A DNA stretch of 64,000 bases from Thioalkalivibrio nitratireducens DSM 14787 (GCF_000321415.2 NC_019902.2:186001-250000); one strand, 5' to 3'; counted from the stretch's first letter, positions 19,316 through 28,411 are shown. The notes: generated by a model not told the origin, from the sequence alone. Numbers and translations are program-made.

Positions 19316-19373
19316 TCCCGGTGCCAGGAGTCCCGTCGATGCGTGTGCCGGTCCACGGCTCCGGAGGGACGTG

Positions 19374-20822
19374 ATGAGGGTCCAGGAAACCGCCATCCTC
19401 GATCCCGGCCAGGCCTGGTTGCTGATCGCGCTGTTCACCGCGCTCTACGTCGGCCTGGGCTGGTATTTCGGCCGGCGCGACAAGGAGCTCGACCAGTTCG
19501 TGCTCGCGGGGCGCAAGGTTGGGCTCGCGGTCGGCACCGCGACCGCGATGGCGACCTGGGTGACCAGCAACACCACGATGATGGCGCCGCAGCTCGCGTA
19601 CCAGATGGGCATCTGGGGCATGATCGGCTATTCGCTCGGGTCGGTCGGCCTGCTGCTGTTCGCGCCGCTGGCCCGGCGCATCCGCACGCTGATGCCCCAC
19701 GGCTACACCAGCGGCGACTTCGTGCGCCTGCGCTACGGGCACCTCGCCTGGCGCATCTTCCTGGCCATCTCGCTGTTCTACAGCCTCGGCTGGCTGGTCA
19801 GTCTGGGCATGGCCGGCGGCGTGCTGACGCACGCGCTTTCCGGCATTCCCTACTGGCAGGGAATGACGGTGATCCTCGCCGCCTGCGTGGCCTACACGCT
19901 GATCGGCGGGTTCCGGGCGGTCATCGGCACCGACTTCATCCAGTCGATTCTGATCCTGGTCGGGCTGGTCGTGCTGGCATGGCTGGTGATCGGCGGGATC
20001 GGTTTCGATGAGATCCACTTCAGTCTGGAACTCGAGCGCCCCGAGCTGCTGGCTTTGCTGATGCCGGCGGCGATCATGTTCCTGTTCAACAACCTGTTGT
20101 TCGGGATCGGCGAGATCTTCCACTCGAATGTCTGGTGGACCCGCGCCTACTCGTTCCGGGAAGGCGTCGGCATGTGGGCCTACCTGCTCGCGGGGCTGTT
20201 CTGGGCGCCGATTCCGATCGTCGCCGGGTTCATTGCGCTGGCGGGGCCGGCGCTCGGGGCGAACATCCCGGCCGCGGACATGGTCGGGCCGATCGTCGCC
20301 TCGGAACTGCTCGGCGTCGCGGGTGCGGTGATCGTGCTGGTGATGGTGTTCGCGGCGCTCGCGTCCAGCCTCGACTCGCTGCTCGCGGCAACCGCGATGC
20401 TCGTCGTCCGGGACATCTACCATCGGCATTTCCGCCCGATGGCGTCGGCGGCGCACCTGCGCAGCGCGACCAAGGTCACGATCCTGCTGCTCGGCGTGCT
20501 CGCCTGGCTGCTCTGCCTGCCGCGGATCACCACGCTCGCCGAACTGCTGCACTTCACCGGGGCCTTCGTGGCCAGCACCATCTGGCCGATCGCAGCCGGG
20601 CTGTACTGGCGGCGGACGAACCGTCTCGGGGCTTCCGCGGCGATGGTGCTCGGGAGCGCGGCCGGAATCACCGCCTACTTCCAGGTCGGCTTCTATGTCG
20701 GGGCATTGGTGGGGGCTGCGGTATCGATGGTGATCGTGCTGTTGACCACCTGGCTCCGACCCCAGGACTTCGACTGGGAGCGGCTCCGCGAGCCGCCCCC
20801 GGACAACGGACGGGGAAACTGA
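19374..20822 (+). CDS. Sodium:solute symporter family (SSS) transporter
   Basis: 482 residues with about 13 hydrophobic segments and the SSS pattern, including GRRDKELDQFVLAGRKVG in the first loop, the ATWVTSNTTMMAP segment and the Na+-site helix region ALASSLDSLLAAT. It most resembles the urea/proline branch by eye, but the substrate cannot be assigned. GGAGGG upstream favours the ATG at 19374 over a GTG three bases earlier. It is flanked by the beta-domain protein and a 39-residue membrane protein that starts one base after its stop. Confidence 0.9.
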   Translation: MRVQETAILDPGQAWLLIALFTALYVGLGWYFGRRDKELDQFVLAGRKVGLAVGTATAMATWVTSNTTMMAPQLAYQMGIWGMIGYSLGSVGLLLFAPLARRIRTLMPHGYTSGDFVRLRYGHLAWRIFLAISLFYSLGWLVSLGMAGGVLTHALSGIPYWQGMTVILAACVAYTLIGGFRAVIGTDFIQSILILVGLVVLAWLVIGGIGFDEIHFSLELERPELLALLMPAAIMFLFNNLLFGIGEIFHSNVWWTRAYSFREGVGMWAYLLAGLFWAPIPIVAGFIALAGPALGANIPAADMVGPIVASELLGVAGAVIVLVMVFAALASSLDSLLAATAMLVVRDIYHRHFRPMASAAHLRSATKVTILLLGVLAWLLCLPRITTLAELLHFTGAFVASTIWPIAAGLYWRRTNRLGASAAMVLGSAAGITAYFQVGFYVGALVGAAVSMVIVLLTTWLRPQDFDWERLREPPPDNGRGN

Positions 20823-20823
20823 C

Positions 20824-20943
20824 ATGGCCTCTGAAGCGTTTCTCGCTTTGCTGGTGACCGCCGCCACCGTGATCACCACGCTGTCGATCCTAGTGCTCCT
20901 CGGTCTGCTCGTCCGCGACTGGATCAAGGGGACGCTCTGGTAA
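20824..20943 (+). CDS. 39-residue single-helix membrane protein coupled to the symporter
   Basis: The ATG lies one base after the symporter stop, with GGGGA about 8 bases upstream. The frame encodes a 39-residue peptide, MASEAFLALLVTAATVI then a leucine-rich helix, ending in the amphipathic RDWIKGTLW. One membrane helix with a short cytoplasmic tail is the obvious structure. No family is recognised. Other SSS transporters have small membrane partners (for example YhdT with PanF), so a small subunit is a reasonable inference. Confidence 0.62.
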   Translation: MASEAFLALLVTAATVITTLSILVLLGLLVRDWIKGTLW

Positions 20944-20982
20944 GCCCGGCCGCGCGGAGGTATGCCGGCACCACGCTTCCAC

Positions 20983-20996
20983 TTGACTAAAATCAA
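20983..20996. promoter_or_regulatory. FNR/ANR-type site upstream of the response regulator
   Basis: TTGAC-TAAA-ATCAA differs from the FNR/ANR/DNR consensus TTGAT-N4-ATCAA at one base. Its centre is at 20989.5. If it activates from -41.5, transcription would begin near 21031, just ahead of the regulator start proposed at 21053. It lies in the 109-base gap after the 39-residue ORF. Confidence 0.6.
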
Positions 20997-21052
20997 GGAC
21001 GACCGGCAAGCGCCAGGTCACCCTCGGACCAGCGGTGGACGATAGGTGGCAT

Positions 21053-21895
21053 ATGGTTTCTGGCAAGCGCAGCTCCGTTTTCGGTGCCTGGCACGAGGGA
21101 TCGCGTTCCCCTGCGCAGGAGGGCGGCTGGCAATCCCTGTCCCGGCGGTCCGCCCCAGCGCGCGCGCTGATCGTCGACGATCACCCGCTGTTCCGCAGGG
21201 GCGCCCGGGATCTGATGGAGGCTAGCGGATCATTCCAGGTCGTCGGCGAGGCGGGTTCTGGCAGCGAGGGTCTCGACCTGGCGCTGGAGCTCGGGCCGGA
21301 CCTGGTGGTGCTGGACTTGAGGCTGCCGGACCTGGACGGGCCGGCGGCACTGATCCGCATGCGCGAGGCCGGCGTGCAGGCGCGGGTCGCGATCGTCACC
21401 GTGTCCGACGACCCGGAGGATCTGACCACTGCGCTGCGGGCGGGTGCCGACGGCTACCTTCTGAAGAGCACCGCACCGGATTGCCTGTTGGCGCAACTGC
21501 GCCGGATCGCGGCCGGGCACACGGTGCTGGGCGACGGACTGGGCGAATCGCTGGCGCAGGCGATCCGTACGGACCGCCGCTGCGAGGCGCTGGACCGGGT
21601 AGGACTGACAGACCGCGAACGGGAGATTCTCGAGCAGATTGCGCTTGGTCTGAGCAACAAGGAGATCGCGCGCCAGCTCGGAATCGCCGATTCAACCGTG
21701 AAGGTGCACGTGAAACACCTGCTGAAGAAGCTGAGCCTGAACTCCCGTGTAGAGGCCGCGCTGTGGTGCATTCAGCAGGGCCGCCATCGCGATTCGGCCG
21801 CCGCACGTTCCGGGACCGGCGTCCCGCAGCGGGCGAAGCCCGTAGAACCGCCGCGGGTCCCGATGGCGGAACACCAGGATCGGCGCCAGGGGTAG
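21053..21895 (+). CDS. NarL/LuxR-family two-component response regulator
   Basis: 280 residues. The receiver domain (about 37-155) has the acidic pair DD (42-43), phospho-acceptor D88 in VVLDLRLPD, and a lysine in GYLLKST. A linker precedes a LuxR helix-turn-helix (about 195-255) with LTDREREILEQIALGLSNKEIA and STVKVHVKHLLKKL. It is NarL-like in layout, with extra residues at both ends. I set the start at ATG 21053 because the FNR-type site would place transcription near 21031; a GTG at 21035 is the alternative. No sensor kinase lies in the window, so its signal is unknown. Confidence 0.88.
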   Translation: MVSGKRSSVFGAWHEGSRSPAQEGGWQSLSRRSAPARALIVDDHPLFRRGARDLMEASGSFQVVGEAGSGSEGLDLALELGPDLVVLDLRLPDLDGPAALIRMREAGVQARVAIVTVSDDPEDLTTALRAGADGYLLKSTAPDCLLAQLRRIAAGHTVLGDGLGESLAQAIRTDRRCEALDRVGLTDREREILEQIALGLSNKEIARQLGIADSTVKVHVKHLLKKLSLNSRVEAALWCIQQGRHRDSAAARSGTGVPQRAKPVEPPRVPMAEHQDRRQG

Positions 21896-21899
21896 TAGC

Positions 21900-21996
21900 G
21901 TGAAAATCCAGCCACGGAAGGACGCGGACAACACGGAAAGTGACAGGTATTCAACGTCCTGTTTTAATTCCGTATGCTTCCGTGGCCCGTTTTCAT
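21900..21996. repeat. Dispersed CACGGAA palindromic repeat, copy 1
   Basis: Begins GTGAAAA and ends TTTTCA. GCCACGG (21911-21917) pairs with CCGTGGC (21980-21986), and ACACGGAA (21931) with TTCCGTAT (21969). It is the most diverged of three copies; the others are at 33321 and 55405. It lies just after the response regulator stop. Confidence 0.65.
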
Positions 21997-22456
21997 CCTT
22001 CGGGGTGCGTCGGGGCGGAGGGCCATGGGAGTTGGCGTGAAAGCACGCAATGTTCACGCCCCGGTGACCCGGAGCCCTCGTTTCTGATCGAAGGTGGCCA
22101 CCCGCGCCATGACCCCGTTAGCAGCGAGACCAGGGCCAGGATCACGGTCATCCGCGTCACCGGGAAGCCGGCGGAGATTCGTAGGGCCGAAATGACGATG
22201 TGTAGCCGGTCCAACACGTCGGGAACCAGCGCGGCGCGCCGCAGGTGCGCGACCCAGTGGCCGTGTGCCGCCGGCAGCGGGGGTAGTCCGAGGCTCGCGG
22301 TCACAAGCCGCCATTGCCCGGCCCGTTGGAAGCGCGCGGCGAGCAATGTGAACGCGAGGACTGGTGGGATTCGCAGCCACGTCACCCGGTGCCCGCTTTG
22401 TAATGTCGCGCTCGAGCCGTCATTGTGCACATCATCACGTCTAGCGGACACGGAGA
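21997..22456. other. 460-bp gap with a questionable minus-strand ORF
   Basis: A minus-strand frame (22451-21993) contains a fairly protein-like stretch, VTWLRIPPVLAFTLLAARF followed by ALRISAGFPVTRMTVILAL, with two hydrophobic segments. Its third-position GC is lower than in neighbouring genes. It would be divergent from the MFS gene with only five bases between starts. It may be a decayed membrane gene. No RNA gene or clear operator was seen. Confidence 0.3.
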
Positions 22457-23665
22457 ATGACCAGGACCTGGCCCATTGCGCTGGGCATCTACGTCTTGAT
22501 GCTGCCGGTCACCGCGATGGTGCCCCTGCTGTATCCGTTGACCGAGGGTCGCTACCCCGGACTGTCGGACCTAGAGCGGCACCTGTTCATGTCCGCGCAT
22601 ATGGCGGGGGCGCTGCTGTTCGCGGTCGTCGCGGGTCTGCTGTCCGACCGGCTCGGCGTGCGCAAGCGGCTGATCGTGCCGGCGCTGTTCGTGAACGGCG
22701 GCGTGCTGCTGCTGATGGCGTGGCCCTGGCCCTACGGGATGCAGCTCCTGCTGCGGTTCATCGAGGGCTGTGCCCACATTACCGTGTTGAGCCTGGCGAT
22801 GACGCTGGCGGCCGACCGGGCCCCGCGCGGCCGCGAGGGCGGTGCGATGGGGCTGGTCGGCGGGGCGCTGAGCCTGGGCGTGGCCAGCGGGGCGGTGCTC
22901 GGCGGGTATGTCGGTGCCGAGACGCCGGAAGCGGTCTTCTTCTTGGGCGGGGGGCTGATGCTCGCGGCCGGGCTGGCCGGCGTGTGGATCCTGCGCGATG
23001 CGCCGTTGCGGCAGGCCCCGCAGCGCCTGGGGCAGATGCTGCGGCTGGCACTGCAACGGCGCGCGCTCTTGGTGCCCTATGCGTTCACGTTCGTCGATCG
23101 CCTGACGGTCGGCTTCATCATCTCCACCGTATCGCTGTATTTCGCCACCGTTCTCGGGTTCGACCCGACGCGCATCGGGTTGTCGATGGCCGCGTTCCTG
23201 CTGCCGTTCGCGCTGCTGACCTATCCCGCAGGGTTGCTGTGCCAGCGTCGGGATCCGGTGGTGCTGATGGCAGTGGGCAGTCTGCTCTACGGCCTGTTCC
23301 TGGCCGGGTTGGGGTTCGCGTCCGCACAGGCCGTGGTGCTGGTGATGGCGCTGGGGGGCGTGGTGGCCGCGATGATGTTCGCGCCGTCGCTGGTGTTGGT
23401 CACCCGCCTGGCCGATCCCGCACAGCGGGCGACCGCGATGGGCGGGTTCCATCTCGCCGGCTCGCTCGGCTTCATGCTGGGGCCGCTGGTGGGAGTGGCG
23501 GCCGTCGCGCTGCTGCGTGCACTGGGACACGAGCCCTGGCCCGGAGTCTTCCTGCTGGTCGGCGCACTGGAGGCGTTGTGCGTGCTGGTCTGCATGCCCT
23601 GGCTGCTGCGTCTGCATCGCGCGGGGGTGGTGGCCCCGGCATCGGGCCGGACGCAGGCCGGCTGA
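22457..23665 (+). CDS. Major facilitator superfamily transporter
   Basis: 402 residues with 12 hydrophobic segments. The first cytoplasmic loop has the MFS signature region AGLLSDRLGVRKR, and the central loop (about residues 190-205) is short. Substrate not assignable. The C-terminal half has the repeated GPLVGV-type helix ends of drug or metabolite exporters. The YgbA-type gene starts 43 bases downstream on the same strand, so a link to nitric-oxide or anaerobic metabolism is possible but unproven. Confidence 0.87.
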   Translation: MTRTWPIALGIYVLMLPVTAMVPLLYPLTEGRYPGLSDLERHLFMSAHMAGALLFAVVAGLLSDRLGVRKRLIVPALFVNGGVLLLMAWPWPYGMQLLLRFIEGCAHITVLSLAMTLAADRAPRGREGGAMGLVGGALSLGVASGAVLGGYVGAETPEAVFFLGGGLMLAAGLAGVWILRDAPLRQAPQRLGQMLRLALQRRALLVPYAFTFVDRLTVGFIISTVSLYFATVLGFDPTRIGLSMAAFLLPFALLTYPAGLLCQRRDPVVLMAVGSLLYGLFLAGLGFASAQAVVLVMALGGVVAAMMFAPSLVLVTRLADPAQRATAMGGFHLAGSLGFMLGPLVGVAAVALLRALGHEPWPGVFLLVGALEALCVLVCMPWLLRLHRAGVVAPASGRTQAG

Positions 23666-23708
23666 TGCCGGGAACCCGGTGCGCGATGCGATGGCCCGGG
23701 GGCGGGCG

Positions 23709-24113
23709 ATGAACCGCCCGGAGCGCCCCGTGACCGGAGAGCTGCCGTCGACGCCGCGTCTGCGGCGTGAGTACCGTACCATCGAGAGCATGCTGCGGAT
23801 CTGGTGTGCCGACCGTCATGGCGCGGTTGGCCGCACCAGTGGCCTGTGTGCCGAGTGCATGGAACTGCTCGCCTATGCGGGGCAGCGGCTGGTCAAGTGC
23901 CCGTATGGCGAGGAGAAGCCGACGTGTGCGAAATGCCCGGTGCACTGCTACAAGCGCGCGCAGCGGGAGCAGGTGCGGCAGGTTATGCGCTACGCGGGCC
24001 CGCGGATGCTGTGGCGCCACCCCTGGCAGGCACTGCTGCACATGCTGGACAAATTCCGGCGCGTCGAACACCCGCTGACCCGGCGCCGCCGCAAGCACCG
24101 CGCCGACGGTTGA
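23709..24113 (+). CDS. YgbA/nitrous-oxide-stimulated-promoter family cysteine protein
   Basis: 134 residues, with the family's cysteine pattern in the middle: CAEC, then KCPYG, then CAKCPVHCYK, seven cysteines within about 35 residues, likely a metal or iron-sulfur site. In enterics the related YgbA is under NO-responsive control (NsrR). The first 25 residues are variable; I set the start at ATG 23709. It lies downstream of an MFS transporter and not far from an FNR-type site and a NarL-type regulator. Confidence 0.78.
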   Translation: MNRPERPVTGELPSTPRLRREYRTIESMLRIWCADRHGAVGRTSGLCAECMELLAYAGQRLVKCPYGEEKPTCAKCPVHCYKRAQREQVRQVMRYAGPRMLWRHPWQALLHMLDKFRRVEHPLTRRRRKHRADG

Positions 24114-24128
24114 CCGGCCGCTGTCGGC

Positions 24129-25232
24129 TCAGGAAGCGGGCTTGCTCTCGTTGTCCCCGGCGGGTGCGGGTTCCGTCTCGGGCTCCGCTTCCGGATCGAT
24201 GGTCTGGCCCGGGCGCAGTTCCTGTCCGTCGACGACGCGCCGGTCCTCGCCCGCCAGCTTCAGGATCGTCTCGCGGTCGCGGCGGTCCTGGATCGCGTCG
24301 AAGAAGGAATACTCGCCGTTGGTCACCGCGCGCGACGTCTCGTCCAGCTCGTTGGCGAGTTCCTGGACGCTCCGGATCACCCGGATCAGGCGTTCGCCGG
24401 ACTTGGAGAGCGAGAAGGTGTTGTTGCGTTTGGCTTCCTTGATGCTCTCGTTGAGCTCGCGGATGGTCTCCTGCAAGGTGCGGTTCTCGTCGTGCATGCC
24501 GGCCGCGGCATCCTCGAGCTGCCGGATCCTGGCCTCCAGCCGCTGGATCTCGGCGTCTTTCGTGGCCCGCAGTTCGTCGAGCTTCTGCTGGGCCTCGGCC
24601 GCCTGCCGTTCGCGGAGCCCTTTCTGCTCGCTGCGCAGCGCCGCCGCGGCCTGGGCATATTCGCCCTTCAGCGTCTGCAGGTTCGCCTGCTGCTCGTCAC
24701 GCAGGGCCTCTAGCGCGCGTCCATGTTCGTCGCGGAGAATTTGCATGTTCCGTTCCATCTCGGCCCGGGCCTGCCGGGTTTCGGCGGCATGTTGCTCGTT
24801 CAGTTCGTGGACCGTGGTTTCGTGCTGCTCGCGCAACTGCGCGAGCTGCCTCTCATAGTCGCTGCGCAGTTCCTTCACGTTGGCGATGTTCGCGTCGTTC
24901 AGCTGCTGCACGAGGCCATCGTGCTCCTCGGTGATACGCTGGATCTCGGTGCTGTGTTCGGACCTGAGCGTGTCGATCTCGCGGGCGTGTTCGGTCTTCA
25001 GCCGGTCCCGTTCCTCGCTGTGGCTTTCGCGCAGCCGGTGGAGGGTCTCCGCGTAGTCGGCCTCCAGATCGGCTACGGTCCGGGAATGGGCGTTGTTCGT
25101 CGCCTGCAGCGTTTCTTCGGCCCGGCGCGCCTCCAGGCCCCTGCCGAGTGCGAAGCCCAGCACCGCGCCGATCAACGCCAGCAGGATGGAAACGATGACC
25201 ACCTCGGGGTGGAGCAAGACCGCGAAATCCAT
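24129..25232 (-). CDS. Membrane-anchored long coiled-coil protein, unknown function
   Basis: 367 residues. An N-terminal membrane helix (about residues 11-32) with GFALGRG at its end is followed by about 230 residues rich in E, R, Q, L and A in heptad order, with near-repeats of the form LRxEHxxE and LxEQHxxE. A conserved-looking stretch follows (SKSGERLIRVIRSVQELANELDE), then a globular patch and an acidic proline-rich tail. The layout recalls membrane-tethered scaffolds such as YhcB/ZapG but is much longer, and I do not recognise a family. It is monocistronic, convergent with the YgbA-type gene. Confidence 0.85.
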   Translation of the reverse strand: MDFAVLLHPEVVIVSILLALIGAVLGFALGRGLEARRAEETLQATNNAHSRTVADLEADYAETLHRLRESHSEERDRLKTEHAREIDTLRSEHSTEIQRITEEHDGLVQQLNDANIANVKELRSDYERQLAQLREQHETTVHELNEQHAAETRQARAEMERNMQILRDEHGRALEALRDEQQANLQTLKGEYAQAAAALRSEQKGLRERQAAEAQQKLDELRATKDAEIQRLEARIRQLEDAAAGMHDENRTLQETIRELNESIKEAKRNNTFSLSKSGERLIRVIRSVQELANELDETSRAVTNGEYSFFDAIQDRRDRETILKLAGEDRRVVDGQELRPGQTIDPEAEPETEPAPAGDNESKPAS

Positions 25233-25354
25233 GATGTCGACCTCGGTTGAATGATGGCAGAGCGGCTGTCGGGCCCGGTGCCGGCAGCGGCCGGCCGGGA
25301 TTCGAGGGTAACCCTAGCACCGGTCCCCGGAAATTGCTCGCCCCGAAGCTGCAG

Positions 25355-26239
25355 TCAGCGCAGCTGCGCCAGAAGGCCGAGTGCCATGCGTTCGGCCTGT
25401 GCCGCGTAACCGCCGCCGAACAGGTTGAAGTGGTTCAGGATGTGGTAGAGGTTGTAGAGTTCGCGGCGCACGGCATAGCCGGGATCCAGCGGCATCCGCT
25501 CGTTGTAGGCCGCGAAGAAGTCTGCCCCGGGGTGTCCGAAAAGTTCCATCATCGCGATGTCCGCCTCGCGGTCACCGTAATAGACGGCCGGGTCGAACAG
25601 CGCCGGCGAGCCGTCGGGAAGAAAGCCCCAGTTGCCGCTCCAGAGGTCGCCATGCAGCAGCGACGGCGGTGGATGGTACTCGGGAAAGAAGCCGCCGAGT
25701 TCCTGTTCGAGTCGGGCGACGGCGTCGAGCAGCGCCCGACGGGCCCCGTTCTGGCGGGCGAGCCGGCGCTGATGGGCCAGCCGCTCGTCGCGGTAGAATT
25801 CGACCCAGTCGCTGCAGGGGCCGTTCGGTTGCGGCGTGCTGCCGATGAAGTTGTCCATGCTCCAGCCGAATTCCGGGGCCGTGATCCGGTGCAGCGCGGC
25901 GATCCCCCGGCCGAGCCCTGCGCCATGGGCCGGGCCGCCGAGTTCCAGATGTTCGAGTACCAGGAAGCAGGCACTGCCCTGGGCGACGACGCCCAGGGCA
26001 CGGGGGATCCGCAGCTCCGCGCAGCGTGCCAGTTCCTTCAGGCCGGCGGCTTCGGCTTCGAACATCGGTCGGAGGCGAAGCTGGTTCCTCTTTACGAAGA
26101 AGCGCCGTCCGTCGATGCCCGCGAGGACAAATCCCTGGCTGATCGAACCTCCGCCAGCCCCGCTGCGCCTGGCCGGCTCAAAGGGCTCGCCGGTATCGCT
26201 CGCGATCAGGTTGCCGACAACTTCGATCCAGGGTTCCAT
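25355..26239 (-). CDS. Fructosamine kinase family protein
   Basis: 294 residues with the aminoglycoside-phosphotransferase-like fold. There is a lysine in FFVKRN for ATP, the catalytic loop LLHGDLWSGNWG, and the metal-binding aspartate in LFDPAVYYGDREAD. Bacterial members phosphorylate ketosamine adducts on proteins or small molecules so that glycation can be reversed; the actual substrate here is unknown. It is the usual length for the family and lies between slt and the coiled-coil gene on the same strand, with over 110 bases on each side. Confidence 0.92.
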   Translation of the reverse strand: MEPWIEVVGNLIASDTGEPFEPARRSGAGGGSISQGFVLAGIDGRRFFVKRNQLRLRPMFEAEAAGLKELARCAELRIPRALGVVAQGSACFLVLEHLELGGPAHGAGLGRGIAALHRITAPEFGWSMDNFIGSTPQPNGPCSDWVEFYRDERLAHQRRLARQNGARRALLDAVARLEQELGGFFPEYHPPPSLLHGDLWSGNWGFLPDGSPALFDPAVYYGDREADIAMMELFGHPGADFFAAYNERMPLDPGYAVRRELYNLYHILNHFNLFGGGYAAQAERMALGLLAQLR

Positions 26240-26356
26240 CGCAGATTTCCGGGCGCCCCGCTGCGGGAGCGCGGTGGGGGAAGAGAACGATCACGGCGAC
26301 CCGCGGCAGCCCCGCCACGCGGGCGACTGTGCGTAGCCCTGCGCTCACCGCAAAGT

Positions 26357-28411
26357 CTAGGGGCAGCGTGCGCTGGTGTACCCGGGCGCGTCGCAGAAGT
26401 CCCGCGTGGCGGCCAGGGTCGGGCCGGTGATTCCGTGGTCGGCCAGATGACGCTCCCGCGCCAGCGCCAGCTGCTCCCGGGGCGTGACCGGGAACAGCAA
26501 CGTTTGCAGTGAGGGAGGTGTCATGCCGAGCCGGACCGCGTAGATGATCCGGTACGCGAAGACCCGCTGAATGTAATCCCGTGTCTCGTGGAACGGGATC
26601 AGTTCGGCCCAGATATCCGGGTCCATGCGCTCCTGTTCGGGCAGCCAGGACCGCACGCGGTGCGCTCCGGCGTTGTAGGCGGCGGTCGACAGCAGGCTGT
26701 GCCCGCCGAAGCTGTCGAGATTGCGTCTCAGGTAGTAGGTGCCGAGGCGTGCATTGTTCGACGGGTTCAGGATGTCGTGGTCGTTGCGGATCCGGACCCC
26801 CGCGGCGTCCGCGACGGAGCGGCCGGTGGCGGGCATGACCTGCATGATGCCGAGGGCCCCCGCGCCGGAGCGCACGTCGTGGAGAAAGGCGCTTTCCTGC
26901 CGGGCGATTGCCATCGCCCAGGCGGGGTCGATCTCCTGCTCGCGCGCGCCCGCGAGGATCAGGTCGGCGAAGGCCAGCGGAAAGCGCAGGTCGATGTCGC
27001 CCCAGCTGCGTGCGCGGGCGGCGGTGAAGATCGCCCGGTCATGCCAGCCCCAGTCGGCGAACAGGCGCGCGGCGGCCTCCTGGTCGCCGGATGGCAGTGC
27101 GTCGATCCGGTGCGACCACTCGCGCCGGGCTTCCGGATACCGGTCCAGCAGCACCAGTTCCCGCATGCGCTGGATCGCCGGATCCTGCGCCACGCGCTGC
27201 ACGGCGGAAGTCGCGACCGCCGTCGGTTCGTGTCCAATCCGGTAGGGTACGCCGAGCCGGTCGGCGGCTAGGAAGCCGTGGAAGTTGCGCTCCTGCGCCG
27301 CGGCACGGTAACTCCGTATGGCCTCGTCGTCCCGGCCTAGCTGTTCCAGCGCGCGCGCGCGCCAGTACTGCCAGCGGGCCTCCGACGCGGCTTCCGCGCT
27401 CATGGCATCGACGGCCGCGAGCACGGTGTTCCAGTCGCGGTCCCGCAGCGCCGAGCGCAGCTGCCACTGGCGTAGCTGGTCGTCGAACACCGCGTCCGGC
27501 AGGCCGGCCATGAACGGCAGCGTCTCCGGGCGGCCGCGCAGTGCCAGGCGCAGCGCCAGCGCATGAAGAATGCGGTACTGGCTTTCCGTGTCGAGCCCGA
27601 GTCGGTCACCGTGACTCTGCCATGCAGCGAGCGCGCCATCGAGATCCCGCGGAACCAGGCGCAGGAGGGCCCGCTCCAGCATCCGCCCGGCCGCGAGGTG
27701 GTCTCCGGCCCGGAAGCCCGCGCGGGTCACCCGCTCCGGGTTGGCCTCGAGCTCCAGCCAGCGATCCGCCCAGGCCCGGTCATCGGCCCGCAGGTAGCGG
27801 CGCAGGTAGCGGGCGAGGCCGGTCTGTCCTGCCTCGACTGCGAGCTCCAGCCGCTGCCATGCGAGCTCCGGGGTCAGTCGTCCGTCGGCCCGCCAGGCAT
27901 CGAGCACCGGATCACAGGCCTTCGGTTGCGAATGCCCGTGCAGCCAGATCGCGTCGACCTCCACCAACGCCTCCTGACGCTGCCCGGCATTTAGCAGGGC
28001 CTGTTTCCGAAAGCAGGTCAGTTCGGTGGAGAGCCCGTCCGTGTCCCCGGCGAAGCGCAGGAAATCGTGCCATTGCCCCTCCTGCGCCAGGTGATTGAGG
28101 TAACCGTTGCGCAGCATCCGTGCCAGCGGGGTATCGCCGTGCCGCTCGAGGAAATCGGCGACCGCGCCGGGGTCCGCGCTGCCGAGGTTGCGCGCGAGGC
28201 GCCGGTACTCGAGGTAGGGCAGCAGGGGGTAGCCACCCAGGGCCGTTCGGGTCGCCTGGAAGGCGCGATCGTCGCCCTGGGTCAGCGCGCGTTCCGCGAG
28301 CAGGAACAGACTCCGCTCGACGGTGAAGTCGCGCTCGTTGGGTTCCCCGACCGCGGAACCCACGGTAAGCACAAGGGCTAGGGCAGCAATTGCAGGCGCG
28401 CCGATCCGCAT
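26357..28411 (-). CDS. slt: Soluble lytic murein transglycosylase Slt
   Basis: Periplasmic enzyme that cleaves peptidoglycan glycan strands and leaves anhydro-muropeptides. About 684 residues: a signal peptide (1-22), a long helical superhelix (about 30-450), a linker domain, and a C-terminal catalytic SLT domain with the catalytic Glu in RQESAFLHDVRSGAGALGIM followed by NPSNNARLGTYYL. ATG 28411 has AGGGAG 9 bases upstream and is preferred over a GTG three codons earlier. Length and order are those of Slt70. Confidence 0.95.
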   Translation of the reverse strand: MRIGAPAIAALALVLTVGSAVGEPNERDFTVERSLFLLAERALTQGDDRAFQATRTALGGYPLLPYLEYRRLARNLGSADPGAVADFLERHGDTPLARMLRNGYLNHLAQEGQWHDFLRFAGDTDGLSTELTCFRKQALLNAGQRQEALVEVDAIWLHGHSQPKACDPVLDAWRADGRLTPELAWQRLELAVEAGQTGLARYLRRYLRADDRAWADRWLELEANPERVTRAGFRAGDHLAAGRMLERALLRLVPRDLDGALAAWQSHGDRLGLDTESQYRILHALALRLALRGRPETLPFMAGLPDAVFDDQLRQWQLRSALRDRDWNTVLAAVDAMSAEAASEARWQYWRARALEQLGRDDEAIRSYRAAAQERNFHGFLAADRLGVPYRIGHEPTAVATSAVQRVAQDPAIQRMRELVLLDRYPEARREWSHRIDALPSGDQEAAARLFADWGWHDRAIFTAARARSWGDIDLRFPLAFADLILAGAREQEIDPAWAMAIARQESAFLHDVRSGAGALGIMQVMPATGRSVADAAGVRIRNDHDILNPSNNARLGTYYLRRNLDSFGGHSLLSTAAYNAGAHRVRSWLPEQERMDPDIWAELIPFHETRDYIQRVFAYRIIYAVRLGMTPPSLQTLLFPVTPREQLALARERHLADHGITGPTLAATRDFCDAPGYTSARCP

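Noticed and set aside
19227-20996. 589-codon minus-strand frame
   Set aside because: Antisense to the symporter; Asp/Arg/Gln-rich with no domain.
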